This document shows, one piece after another, positions 8,532-15,486 of a DNA stretch of 64,000 nt (within the stretch, counting starts at the first letter, position 1; each line of letters opens with the position of its first letter). The position numbers and the translations under genes were made by a program. A model generated the notes under the pieces. The model saw only the letters and a list, made by a program, of their open reading frames with translations. It searched no databases and was not told where the DNA came from. The stretch spans positions 124,001-188,000 of the forward strand of contig OZ006987.1 of the NCBI GenBank assembly GCA_963931055.1, given 5' to 3'. Origin of the DNA: Coprenecus sp949297365 (GTDB lineage: Bacteria; Bacteroidota; Bacteroidia; Bacteroidales; UBA932).

Positions 8532-9487
8532 CTCTGCACGGCCTCCCCGCCGTCAATTACCGTTGCACTGGCACCTATACTCTTGATGTTGTCATTTTCT
8601 CCTGCCTCCACTCCTTTCTCCGCAATTGTCTCCCCGTCACTTTTCGTTTCTTCCGTCACGCTTTCCATTCTCACCGGCACGAAACCCTGTTCCAGCACCG
8701 ATTTCTGCCCGACGGGCGAGAGGGCGTATGATATGAAGGAACTGACTGTCTGCTCCTTGGTAGCGTCATAGTAGTAGTACAGCGGACGCACTATCGGGTA
8801 GGAGCCGTCAGCCGCTGTCTCCACCGAGGGCACCGCGTAGTGCCCGCCGCCGTCGTAGGACACCGCCAGAGGCTTCACATACCGGTTGAGATAAGCCAGG
8901 CCTATGTAGCCGATGGCCCCCTTGGTCTGCTTGACGGACTGGATGATGGCCCCGGTCGCGGGCATCGAGAGGATGCTGCTCATGTAGTTCTTATTGTCCA
9001 GGACGCTTTCCTTGAAGAACTCATAGGTACCGGAGGACGTCTCGCGGGAGTAGACCACTATCTTACAATCCTCTCCGCCCACCTCCTTCCAGTTGGTAAT
9101 CTTGCCCCTGAAAATGCCCTCGAGCTGCTCGCGGGTAAGCTGAGTGACAGGATTGGAGGGATTGACCACCACCGCCAGGGCATCGTAAGCCACGATGACC
9201 TCCCTGGCCTCCAGACCGGCCTCGGCGAACTTCATTTTCTCCCCGAACTTGATGCGCCTCGAAGCCATCGCGATGTCGGTCGTATTCTCCATCAGAGCCG
9301 CTATGCCGACTCCCGAGCCGCCGCCGGTGACGATGACCTCCCCCTCGGGATGCTCCTCGAGGTAGTCTTCAGCAAGTTCCTGTGTAAGCGGGAGAAGAGT
9401 GTCGCTGCCCTTGACCCGCTGGGCCTGAGCCGACCCGGCAGCGAGCATTGCGACAAATACGGAAATAAGAATCTTTTTACGGTTCAT
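8528..9487 (-). CDS. pstS: phosphate-binding protein PstS
   Basis: The 319-residue precursor has a signal peptide (about residues 1-22, ending GSAQA) for export to the periplasm. Phosphate-contact motifs are visible: GSDTLLPL near 27-34, TGGGSGVGI near 54-62 and SRETSSGTYEFF near 147-158. The C-terminal 50 or so residues (ESVTEETKSDGETIAEKGVE onward) form an acidic, low-complexity tail beyond the normal fold, a small oddity. It is the first gene of pstSCAB-phoU. A -7 box and an 11-bp-periodic array of half-sites precede it, which fits phosphate-starvation control. Confidence 0.94.
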   Translation of the reverse strand: MNRKKILISVFVAMLAAGSAQAQRVKGSDTLLPLTQELAEDYLEEHPEGEVIVTGGGSGVGIAALMENTTDIAMASRRIKFGEKMKFAEAGLEAREVIVAYDALAVVVNPSNPVTQLTREQLEGIFRGKITNWKEVGGEDCKIVVYSRETSSGTYEFFKESVLDNKNYMSSILSMPATGAIIQSVKQTKGAIGYIGLAYLNRYVKPLAVSYDGGGHYAVPSVETAADGSYPIVRPLYYYYDATKEQTVSSFISYALSPVGQKSVLEQGFVPVRMESVTEETKSDGETIAEKGVEAGENDNIKSIGASATVIDGGEAVQR

Positions 9488-9524
9488 CTCTGTATTCTAC
9501 GCCGGGATTTGTCCCGACAGGCCG

Positions 9525-9560
9525 CAAAGATATCAGCCTCTTACGAGTCCGCAAGAGGCT
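9525..9560 (-). promoter_or_regulatory. pst promoter with an overlapping palindrome
   Basis: On the minus strand a TTG (9552-9554) is followed after 19 bases by TATCTTTG (9525-9532), a Bacteroidetes-type promoter for pstS. A palindrome AGCCTCTT / AAGAGGCT (9535-9542 and 9553-9560, 10-base centre) occupies the -33/-7 spacer and overlaps the -33 region. It could be an operator or a structural element. Confidence 0.55.
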
Positions 9561-9570
9561 CCTGTCATGT

Positions 9571-9609
9571 TTCACCTTCCCGTAACAGCTTTTTAACCGT
9601 TTCGTAACA
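9571..9609 (-). promoter_or_regulatory. Pho-box-like array of four half-sites at 11-bp spacing
   Basis: Read on the plus strand, TTCACC (9571), GTAACA (9582), TTAACC (9593) and GTAACA (9604) start exactly 11 bases apart. This matches the geometry of PhoB/PhoP operators, which are direct repeats one helical turn apart; the B. subtilis PhoP repeat is TT(A/C/T)ACA. The array lies just upstream of the pstS promoter -33 region, where an activator would bind. The binding protein is inferred, not shown. Confidence 0.6.
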
Positions 9610-9699
9610 TCCGCCGCCGTCGATGTGTCCTGCCCGGTACATACATTGCCTCTAGACTTTGCCGCATAACGGCATGCACGAGCATCCCTAGCAGCAATT

Positions 9700-10095
9700 C
9701 TACAGACATTCTTTAATCAAAGGCAGGATCTGCAAATCGGCAGGTAACCAGTCCACCGACTCCAGCCCGTCCGCCGACAGCCACCTGGCCGACTCATGCT
9801 CCTTGAGTTCCAGAGTTCCTGACACCACACTGCACAGATAACAGTGCATCGTCAGGTGAAATGCCGGATAGTCGTACTCCACCGTGCAGAGCAGCTTTCC
9901 GACAGCAATCTCCGTGTCCAGTTCCTCCCTGATCTCCCTGCGCAAAGCCTCCTCCCTGCTCTCCCCGGCCTCCATCTTCCCACCGGGAAACTCCCACATA
10001 TCCTTGAACTCCCCGTACCCCCTCTGCGTCGCCAGGATGCAACCTCCCCTGTGGATGACAGCAGCGACAACCTCTATGCTCTTTCTATTTTCCAT
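9700..10095 (-). CDS. Nudix hydrolase, MutT-like (8-oxo-dGTP diphosphatase type)
   Basis: The 131-residue protein carries a Nudix box G39-x5-E45-x7-R53-E54-x2-E57-E58. The usual Gly after the last Glu pair is replaced by Asp60 (REIREELDTEI). WEFPGGKMEAGE and the N-terminal VVAAVI strand are typical of MutT, which hydrolyses oxidised nucleotides. Its ATG lies only six bases after the stop of the RloB-like gene, so it is probably on the same transcript as the AAA ATPase/RloB pair. It may be a housekeeping MutT that happens to lie downstream, or a third component of that module; the sequence alone does not decide. The region 9614-9699 after it shows no feature. Confidence 0.85.
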   Translation of the reverse strand: MENRKSIEVVAAVIHRGGCILATQRGYGEFKDMWEFPGGKMEAGESREEALRREIREELDTEIAVGKLLCTVEYDYPAFHLTMHCYLCSVVSGTLELKEHESARWLSADGLESVDWLPADLQILPLIKECL

Positions 10096-10101
10096 ATTAC
10101 C

Positions 10102-10689
10102 TTATCTCTCTTGACCGGCAAACAAAGTTATGGCTTTGTAGACATTTGAATACGATTGCGAATCCTCTTTCATTGCAGATGCCCGCACACATGCCTCTTC
10201 CAATCTCCCATCGCGGCACAGATCTTCAACCCATTTGCGTTTTTCCAAAAAACGGCCGGTCTTTCTATATTCAGGGAGCCATTCCCGTAACTTGCCTATC
10301 ACTGCTTTTGAATCGGTAAAATACTTTGCAGTATTCAAATAATGAATCAAAAACCAGAATTCAATCGACGGCATGCTGTCACATATCAAAACATCTTGGC
10401 TGTCTTTATATTTTTCTTTCATGCCCCTAAGTCCGGACTTTGCAGCATCATCCACTCGGGTCACATCCGCATCACAAACACAGACGGCAAAACCACCTTG
10501 CCCGACGACAGAATCAATAAGTTTCTCCATTTCGGAGTACGACTGCTCAGAGAAAAACCTCGGCTTACAATCATACTTAAAACCTTTTACACTCCTCAGA
10601 TGATTGAAATACCATCTCTCGGTCAACCCTTCCCCTATAACAGTTATTTTGGGCCGCCTCAATTCTCTCTCTTTCCTAATTCTACCCAT
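10102..10689 (-). CDS. RloB-family TOPRIM-like protein (AbiLii-like)
   Basis: The 195-residue protein fits the RloB family (PF13707). It has an N-terminal strand with GEGLTE at 19-24 carrying the conserved Glu of a TOPRIM-like fold, and a D73-x-D75 pair in VCDADV. SMPSIEFWFLIHY follows the third strand and is typical of the family. RloB proteins pair with an AAA ATPase in restriction-linked and abortive-infection loci, and AbiLii of AbiL is of this type. The predicted activity is nucleic-acid cleavage or nucleotidyl chemistry, unproven here. It starts 14 bases after the AAA ATPase gene and is followed by a Nudix gene six bases away. The composition is more AT-rich than the flanking core genes. 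Confidence 0.8.
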   Translation of the reverse strand: MGRIRKERELRRPKITVIGEGLTERWYFNHLRSVKGFKYDCKPRFFSEQSYSEMEKLIDSVVGQGGFAVCVCDADVTRVDDAAKSGLRGMKEKYKDSQDVLICDSMPSIEFWFLIHYLNTAKYFTDSKAVIGKLREWLPEYRKTGRFLEKRKWVEDLCRDGRLEEACVRASAMKEDSQSYSNVYKAITLFAGQER

Positions 10690-10703
10690 AATACAATAAT
10701 TAA

Positions 10704-11990
10704 CTATACATAAATCTCCGGAACCGCACCGAAACGCCCGTTTTTGTATGAATTTCTGATGGAACTCAGTTTGTTCAGTCCTTTAAAATCTGTCAATGGG
10801 AAGAGTTCAGTGCTCCCGTCCTCACTTTTCTCTGTGAACCACACAGAATCTTTTCCGAACAAATCGTTTATACTGTCAAGCAGAGGGTCATAATGCGTAG
10901 TAACCAGCAGTTGCGATTCGTTGTTTTCCTCTTTCAGAAATCTGTCCAGAATAAAATCCAGCAGGAAAGGATGAAGCGAAGCCTCGACCTCATCAATGGC
11001 AAGAAAAGCCCCGGCTTTTATAGCAGCATACAATGCGGATTCTATCTCCATCACACGGTTAGTTCCGTCGGACTGACTGCTTTCAGGCAGGAAATACTCT
11101 TCTTCCCCTCTAACATTCTTAACCCTGATTTTGAACTCTGTCCTGATATCATTTATAAATCCATTCTGCAGAATTCTTTCCTTAGTATTATCATCAATGA
11201 ACTCCGAATGCGAGATTATCTCCAGTTGATGCTTATCAAGATTAAGCGGAATTTCCTTGACCGCTATCTCCTCTATTCTAAGGTCAGCCTTCTTCGTGAA
11301 AGACTTCAGATATTCCCGGAAAGCCTCATCATTAAGCAACTTGTTCTTTGCATACGCCGAAAGTTCCGTCTGCCCGGTAACATTGTCCATCCACTTATCT
11401 TTAATCCACTGTATCACTGAATCCACATGCTCCACATTGAGATTGACCCTGGACATCGAGGCAAACAGCGACATATTCTTCCAACAGTTTATATTGACTG
11501 CGTCCACCTCCGCTGCTTTCAGCTTAACCACACTCGGATTGAACTTGACCACAGAAGCCCCGTTCTCATATTCTCTCCAGAAAACACGTGTCGGCTGATT
11601 CGAATCATAAAAATACAGGGACTCCGATGACACACGTTCCCTATTCAGGCTCAGCTTATACCAGTAACGGACACCTCCAATATAAAACTTAACCTCAAAA
11701 GACGTATCCTGCTGCGGAGTCTCTTTATCCAATAAAAAAGGAATAACCCTTGTCGAGATATCCTTTCTGGCCGGAACGGCAGTCCAGAATTCATGCAGGA
11801 ACTCGAACGCATCCAGAAGGTTGGACTTTCCAGAAGCATTCGCACCGAATACAACTGAAAACCTGAGCAGCTTCGTTCCATCCGGCATCACCACCACCCT
11901 GTTCACCGGCTCATCCTTGACAGGCTCGAAACTGAAGACCGCCTCGTCCTTGAAAGACTTAAAGTTTTTGAATCTGAATTCCTGTATCAT
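10704..11990 (-). CDS. AAA family ATPase (RloA/AbiLi-like), partner of RloB
   Basis: With the start at 11990 (MIQEFRFKNFKSFKDEAVFSF) the protein has 428 residues. It has the SMC/RecF-like N-terminus, Walker A GANASGKSN at about 49-57, a long middle region, a QSDGTNR signature-like segment and Walker B FLAIDEVEASLHP near 333. TTHYDPLL follows as the switch-His segment. This is the overcoming-lysogenisation-defect/AAA_15-21 class found in AbiL, PARIS and similar defence systems. The longer frame from 12062 is rejected because a TAACTTTG box at 12012-12019 lies downstream of that ATG and just upstream of 11990. It forms an operon with RloB and the Nudix gene, about 190 bp from an IS end. Confidence 0.82.
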   Translation of the reverse strand: MIQEFRFKNFKSFKDEAVFSFEPVKDEPVNRVVVMPDGTKLLRFSVVFGANASGKSNLLDAFEFLHEFWTAVPARKDISTRVIPFLLDKETPQQDTSFEVKFYIGGVRYWYKLSLNRERVSSESLYFYDSNQPTRVFWREYENGASVVKFNPSVVKLKAAEVDAVNINCWKNMSLFASMSRVNLNVEHVDSVIQWIKDKWMDNVTGQTELSAYAKNKLLNDEAFREYLKSFTKKADLRIEEIAVKEIPLNLDKHQLEIISHSEFIDDNTKERILQNGFINDIRTEFKIRVKNVRGEEEYFLPESSQSDGTNRVMEIESALYAAIKAGAFLAIDEVEASLHPFLLDFILDRFLKEENNESQLLVTTHYDPLLDSINDLFGKDSVWFTEKSEDGSTELFPLTDFKGLNKLSSIRNSYKNGRFGAVPEIYV

Positions 11991-12011
11991 GTCAATGCAA
12001 TTTTGGGGATA

Positions 12012-12019
12012 CAAAGTTA
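12012..12019 (-). promoter_or_regulatory. -7 box for the ATPase-RloB-Nudix operon
   Basis: TAACTTTG on the minus strand lies 22 bases before the ATG at 11990. A T-rich TTTT sits at the -33 distance rather than TTTG, so the promoter looks moderate. The region 12020-12181 up to the IS end is AT-rich and has no gene. Confidence 0.45.
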
Positions 12020-12181
12020 AGGATCCTTGACCAAAATTGAAAATAAAATTAAAATAATCCACAATTCTATTTGCAAGTATTGGCCAAAACGACCACAGTT
12101 ATCTACCAAAACTTAAAATCAGATGTATTTTTAAAATAATCTAGAATTAAACATCAGAATGCGCAGAAAAGATTTATTTTT

Positions 12182-12196
12182 CCTCAAATCCGCAAC
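12182..12196 (+). repeat. left terminal inverted repeat of the IS
   Basis: CCTCAAATCCGCAAC. It matches the right end (read inward) at 13 of 15 positions. Confidence 0.75.
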
Positions 12197-12351
12197 TACG
12201 CGCCTATATGATACAGAAGCGAAAATAATCTGCATCGTTAGTAAAAAGGGGGCACAGTGCATCGAATGTCACCATAAAGACATATAAACGCCCCTTACCC
12301 CACCATGCGACTTGAGGCAATACGCAAAGTCACGACCATAAGTTGTCGGTG

Positions 12352-13638
12352 TTATCCAAAGTCATTCTGGAACACATCAGCATAAGCGTTGTTGCATGAA
12401 TAGATATTCAGCACATACTGCCTTGATGTCCTGCCCCATTTGGCTGGCACAGAGATGAACTTGAAGACAAACGCCTTGATGCGGCTTGTTGCTTTGAGTC
12501 CGAACCTCTTCACGTCAAGCCTCGCCATGATGAATTTATAGAAGTTGCGTATGAGTGCCGTAAGCAGAAGAAACACCGTGTTTTCTCCCATGAAGGATTT
12601 TGGAAGCCTGTTCCAGCCGAATCCGTTATTCATTTCATCGAAGATGCGTTCCTTCCCTCCACGGAGGTTATAGAATTTGACAATCTCTTTCTCGGAAGAC
12701 TCGTAGTCATTTGTAAGGATGCAGCGGTAGGTGTATTCGCCTTCCCACAGGTCAATCTCACCGTCAATTCGCTTCTGCCTTTGGATTACAAGACGGTATG
12801 CCCTCCCTTTCCATTTCTCAACAAGAATGGAGTTCAGTTCAAACTCAATGCCGCCCAGTTCCTCTCTCTTCCACCCTCTGAGTGCAAAGATGTCATCGTA
12901 GAGCGAACCGCAGCGGTTGGCGCGGATATAGAAAGTCATGCAATGCTTTCCGACCTCTTCCACAATTTCCTCTGAGCAGGATCCGCAATCTGCCCTGAAA
13001 CGATTGACTGTCAATCCTTTCTGTTCAATCCTCTCAAAGAATCTCCTCAACGTGTCCTTCTGGTGGAAACGAACGTTAGTGTTGCCGTCGCTGTTCTCTA
13101 TGCCGACAATCATGTCGCCAATGACAGCCACACCTGGACGGTACCCGAGAAACTTCTTGTATGTGGGTTTCGCATCAAACTTCTCAGCCTCTATGAACTG
13201 GTGGTCGAAGTCAACGTCATACCCCTCGCCCTCTTTCAGCTGCCCTGTGGACAATAGGCAATTGAGGAGCAGTGTATTCAGCATGTCTGCCGTGTTGAAG
13301 TCGTAGGTCTTGCCAGTGTCGGATGTGTAGGAAATGTTATCCTGGGTCAGTTCCTTTATGGCTCTGAGAATCGTGTCGGCACTGCATGTGCGAAATGTCG
13401 GATGAAGCGAGAGGTGGTACATCAGATGAGTGGTGACATCCTCTATGCATGAGCCGCCACAGAAATAAACGCTCATAAGCGAACGGATGATTTCGCTGTA
13501 TTGATAACCATACAGCCTGCATCTCATACCGAGAGTTGAGTCGATTACAGATGAGAGATTGGAGTCAAATAGCTCCATTATTGAAAAAATTCCTCCAAAA
13601 GGAGAGAGTTTCTCAGATTTTATTGCTACCTTTACCAT
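12352..13638 (-). CDS. IS1380-family transposase
   Basis: The 428-residue transposase is of the DDE type (IS4 superfamily, DDE_Tnp_1 group). It has the N-terminal MVKVAIKSEKLSPFGGIFSI segment, a first catalytic-region strand at DVDFDHQFIEAEKF, a central RADCGSCSEEIVE segment, and a C-terminal LRGGKERIFDEMNNGFGWNRLP that carries the family's E-motif. FLLLTALIRNFYKFIM follows. The frame is intact, so the element may be active. The stretch 12197-12351 inside the element after the stop holds no gene. Confidence 0.92.
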   Translation of the reverse strand: MVKVAIKSEKLSPFGGIFSIMELFDSNLSSVIDSTLGMRCRLYGYQYSEIIRSLMSVYFCGGSCIEDVTTHLMYHLSLHPTFRTCSADTILRAIKELTQDNISYTSDTGKTYDFNTADMLNTLLLNCLLSTGQLKEGEGYDVDFDHQFIEAEKFDAKPTYKKFLGYRPGVAVIGDMIVGIENSDGNTNVRFHQKDTLRRFFERIEQKGLTVNRFRADCGSCSEEIVEEVGKHCMTFYIRANRCGSLYDDIFALRGWKREELGGIEFELNSILVEKWKGRAYRLVIQRQKRIDGEIDLWEGEYTYRCILTNDYESSEKEIVKFYNLRGGKERIFDEMNNGFGWNRLPKSFMGENTVFLLLTALIRNFYKFIMARLDVKRFGLKATSRIKAFVFKFISVPAKWGRTSRQYVLNIYSCNNAYADVFQNDFG

Positions 13639-13707
13639 GTCTGTCGGGTTTGATACATATTTTGATTTGCAACACTAAGATAGGTGAAAAATCTGACATG
13701 GCAAAAT

Positions 13708-13732
13708 CCTGAGCAACTTTTTGTTGCTCAGG
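13708..13732. repeat. perfect hairpin inside the IS, upstream of the transposase
   Basis: CCTGAGCAAC, a five-T loop and GTTGCTCAGG form a perfect 10-bp stem. It lies between the right IS end and the transposase start. Such a hairpin can stop transcription entering from outside, protecting the element from accidental activation. Confidence 0.7.
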
Positions 13733-13743
13733 TACTTAAAAAG

Positions 13744-14043
13744 TTATATTTGTAATAGTGTTGCGGAATTAAGGTCTATCTTGTTATTTGATGAAATAAA
13801 TAAAGGCAAGGCTTTAATCCGCCTTCCTTCGGGCCGAAAAAGATTTTCTCTGGCTCCGACCTCTCTGATTTTATCTACGGCTGAGACTATTGCATCAAAG
13901 AACTTTCTCAACTGTAGTTCTTTTCGAGCACCATTAATCTTTAGAAACTTCTCAAACTCAGAGTCTTCTTCTCCATCATACTTTGGAGAATAAATCTCGA
14001 TCACTTCACTGTCCGTTCTCAGTATCTGAATCAAACGCCCCAT
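13744..14043 (-). pseudogene. toxin-like gene (RelE/HigB type) truncated by the IS
   Basis: The frame encodes MGRLIQILRTDSEVIEIYSP onward for 99 residues. Native sequence stops at about residue 90 (NNKID), exactly where the IS begins at 13774; the final LNSATLLQI is encoded by the element. The native part resembles, from memory, RelE/ParE/HigB-like toxins of Bacteroidetes in which a C-terminal LRLYC strand would follow; that strand is missing. The matching 3' end and any antitoxin, which normally lies downstream, are not found on the other side of the IS, so they were probably deleted. A canonical promoter at 14062-14092 still precedes it. The family call is tentative; the truncation is clear. 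Confidence 0.5.
13760..13774 (-). repeat. right terminal inverted repeat of the IS
   Basis: On the minus strand this reads CCTTAATTCCGCAAC, the partner of 12182-12196. The last nine codons of the truncated toxin-like frame come from this repeat and the bases beyond it. Confidence 0.75.
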
Positions 14044-14061
14044 AACTTCTCTTCTTTGTCA

Positions 14062-14092
14062 CAAAGTTATGTTGTTTCTTTGAGAACTCAAA
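14062..14092 (-). promoter_or_regulatory. sigma-AB-type promoter for the truncated toxin-like gene
   Basis: On the minus strand TTTG (14089-14092), 19 bases and TAACTTTG (14062-14069) give a full consensus promoter, with an ATG 19 bases beyond the -7 box. Confidence 0.6.
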
Positions 14093-14144
14093 ATAAAATT
14101 CATTTTTTTGCTAAGTTGTCATGTTTCTATTTCCAATCAACTGT

Positions 14145-14666
14145 TTACGGCTCTGCGACCATGGCGTCGTTATTGCCGCTGTTTTCTTCGTCAGAGACGG
14201 GATATTCAACAGAACGGGGTGACGTCGGGAGCTGGCGGTCGGCGAGAAAGATGTGGTAGAGGGTCTGTTCGAGGGATTCGAGGGTGCGTTGGCAGACGGA
14301 GGCGGGCCTGAGGCTGCACTCCCAGATGACTATGGTGTGCCAGCCGAGACGGGCAAGGGCCTGGTAGTCGCGGTGGTCGCGCTCGCGGTTGCGCTCTATC
14401 TTCGTGCGCCAGAAGTCGATGTTGGTCTTGGGGAAGCGGAAGTAGCGGCAGCCTTCGTGGCCGTGCCAGAAGCAGCCGTTGACGAAGATACAGGTGCGGT
14501 ACTTGCGAAGGACGATGTCGGGGTGGCCGGGCAGGCGCGGATGGTTGAGCCGGTAGCGGAAGCCGCGGGAGTACAGCCAGCGCCGGACGGTCATCTCGGG
14601 CTTGGTGTCAGCCGAACGGATGGCCGCCATGTTCTTATGCCGCTGCTGAGGGGACATCGTATCCAT
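14145..14666 (-). CDS. vsr: very short patch repair endonuclease Vsr, orphan
   Basis: The 173-residue protein shows the Vsr layout: MSPQQRHKNMAAIRSADTKPE at the N-terminus, the catalytic Asp in LPGHPDIVL (D50), the NGCFWHGHEGC zinc/His segment (H68, H70), and TNIDFWRTKIERN. Vsr nicks next to T:G mismatches that arise from deamination of 5-methylcytosine. It normally neighbours a DNA cytosine methyltransferase, but none lies within this window, so it is an orphan here or a leftover of a restriction-modification locus. The start may be the fourth residue, position 14657. About 30 C-terminal residues beyond the fold are low-complexity. It sits beside the IS-damaged toxin gene. Confidence 0.88.
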   Translation of the reverse strand: MDTMSPQQRHKNMAAIRSADTKPEMTVRRWLYSRGFRYRLNHPRLPGHPDIVLRKYRTCIFVNGCFWHGHEGCRYFRFPKTNIDFWRTKIERNRERDHRDYQALARLGWHTIVIWECSLRPASVCQRTLESLEQTLYHIFLADRQLPTSPRSVEYPVSDEENSGNNDAMVAEP

Positions 14667-14708
14667 ACAGCGCGAATTTAGTAAAATTTACCCGGACAGT
14701 GTAAAAGT

Positions 14709-15371
14709 CTATTTACGGATCTTGCGGCCACGGTAATACGTATTGAAGGCATCTTCCGCATAGCCGTCACGGGACACTTTGAACGACAGTGCCTTGGCAT
14801 CTATCTTCTCTCCGTTCCAGTATACGCTGAACGAGTCTTTGGCATATCCCCAGCCCAGACACTCAAAGGACATTGGCTTTGCGTCAGATATCTCCCGGCC
14901 GTTCCAATATACATTGAACGAATCCTTGGCATAGCCGTCTTCCAGAATCTCAAAACCGGCGACATGAGCACCGTCTATCTCACGGCCTCTGAAGAATACA
15001 TGGAAGTTGTCCTTGTAATAGCCGCTGTTGTCATATCTTCTGTAGTCATTACCGCAACCATATCCGCCATGTCCCGGGCGCATACCGTCAGGAGAATAAC
15101 TTGAAGCGAACTCGCGGGAGACGCGGAATGAAGACGGGTCTACATATTCCAGCACTTCCCCATATCTGTACACATGACGGCGGTCCTTGCCGTAACCGTA
15201 GCCGAGGTCCTCGAAAGTGGAGGCATCGGCTCCGCGTACATACATGCCCTCGTAATACACCTCGCTCTGAAGTCGGTCAATGGAATATGAGCCGTAACGC
15301 TGCGCCCGCAGAGAATAGGAGGCTACGAAAATCAGCGCAAGAACTGTGATTATTCTGACTCTGTTCTTCAT
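14709..15371 (-). CDS. exported DKNYY-repeat protein
   Basis: The 220-residue precursor has a signal peptide (about 1-23, ending SLRAQ). It then has tandem units of about 30 residues with the pattern GYAKDSFNVYWNGREI, seen at least five times with variations (GYGKDRRHVYRYGEVL, YYKDNFHVFFRGREI, GYAKDSFNVYWNGREI, GYAKDSFSVYWNGEKI, GYAEDAFNTYYRGRKI). This is the DKNYY family (PF13644), of unknown molecular function and often secreted in Bacteroidetes and proteobacteria. The protein ends right after the last repeat. It is divergent from the MFS gene. Confidence 0.8.
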   Translation of the reverse strand: MKNRVRIITVLALIFVASYSLRAQRYGSYSIDRLQSEVYYEGMYVRGADASTFEDLGYGYGKDRRHVYRYGEVLEYVDPSSFRVSREFASSYSPDGMRPGHGGYGCGNDYRRYDNSGYYKDNFHVFFRGREIDGAHVAGFEILEDGYAKDSFNVYWNGREISDAKPMSFECLGWGYAKDSFSVYWNGEKIDAKALSFKVSRDGYAEDAFNTYYRGRKIRK

Positions 15372-15454
15372 AATACTGTCGCTTTATTTCCTGTCTTTCA
15401 AATTCAGTGCCGAATTAATCCATATCAAAGTATAGGCGGTATCTTCATTTTTTG

Positions 15455-15462
15455 TAATTTTG
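15455..15462 (+). promoter_or_regulatory. -7 box for the MFS gene
   Basis: TAATTTTG lies 25 bases before the ATG at 15487 and overlaps the alternative TTG start at 15460, which argues for the ATG. No TTTG is seen at the -33 distance. Confidence 0.4.
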
Positions 15463-15486
15463 GAAGACAATGTAAAACAGGAACAG

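Larger units (their letters stand above)
12182..13774 (-). mobile_element. IS1380-family insertion sequence, 1593 bp
   Basis: The element is bounded by imperfect 15-bp terminal inverted repeats, CCTCAAATCCGCAAC at 12182-12196 and the complement of CCTTAATTCCGCAAC at 13760-13774 (13 of 15 match). It encodes one full-length transposase. The size fits the IS942/IS614 type of the family. No target duplication is visible: the left flank ends ATTTTT and the right flank begins TCTATC. It cuts a toxin-like gene on its right side. On its left it faces the AAA ATPase operon in the same orientation as the transposase. IS1380-family elements in Bacteroides are known to carry outward promoters that switch on neighbouring genes such as cfiA. 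Confidence 0.85.

Noticed and set aside
12170..13790. Target-site duplication around the IS
   Set aside because: Comparing 4-6 bases on each side of the inverted repeats (ATTTTT and TCTATC) shows no match.
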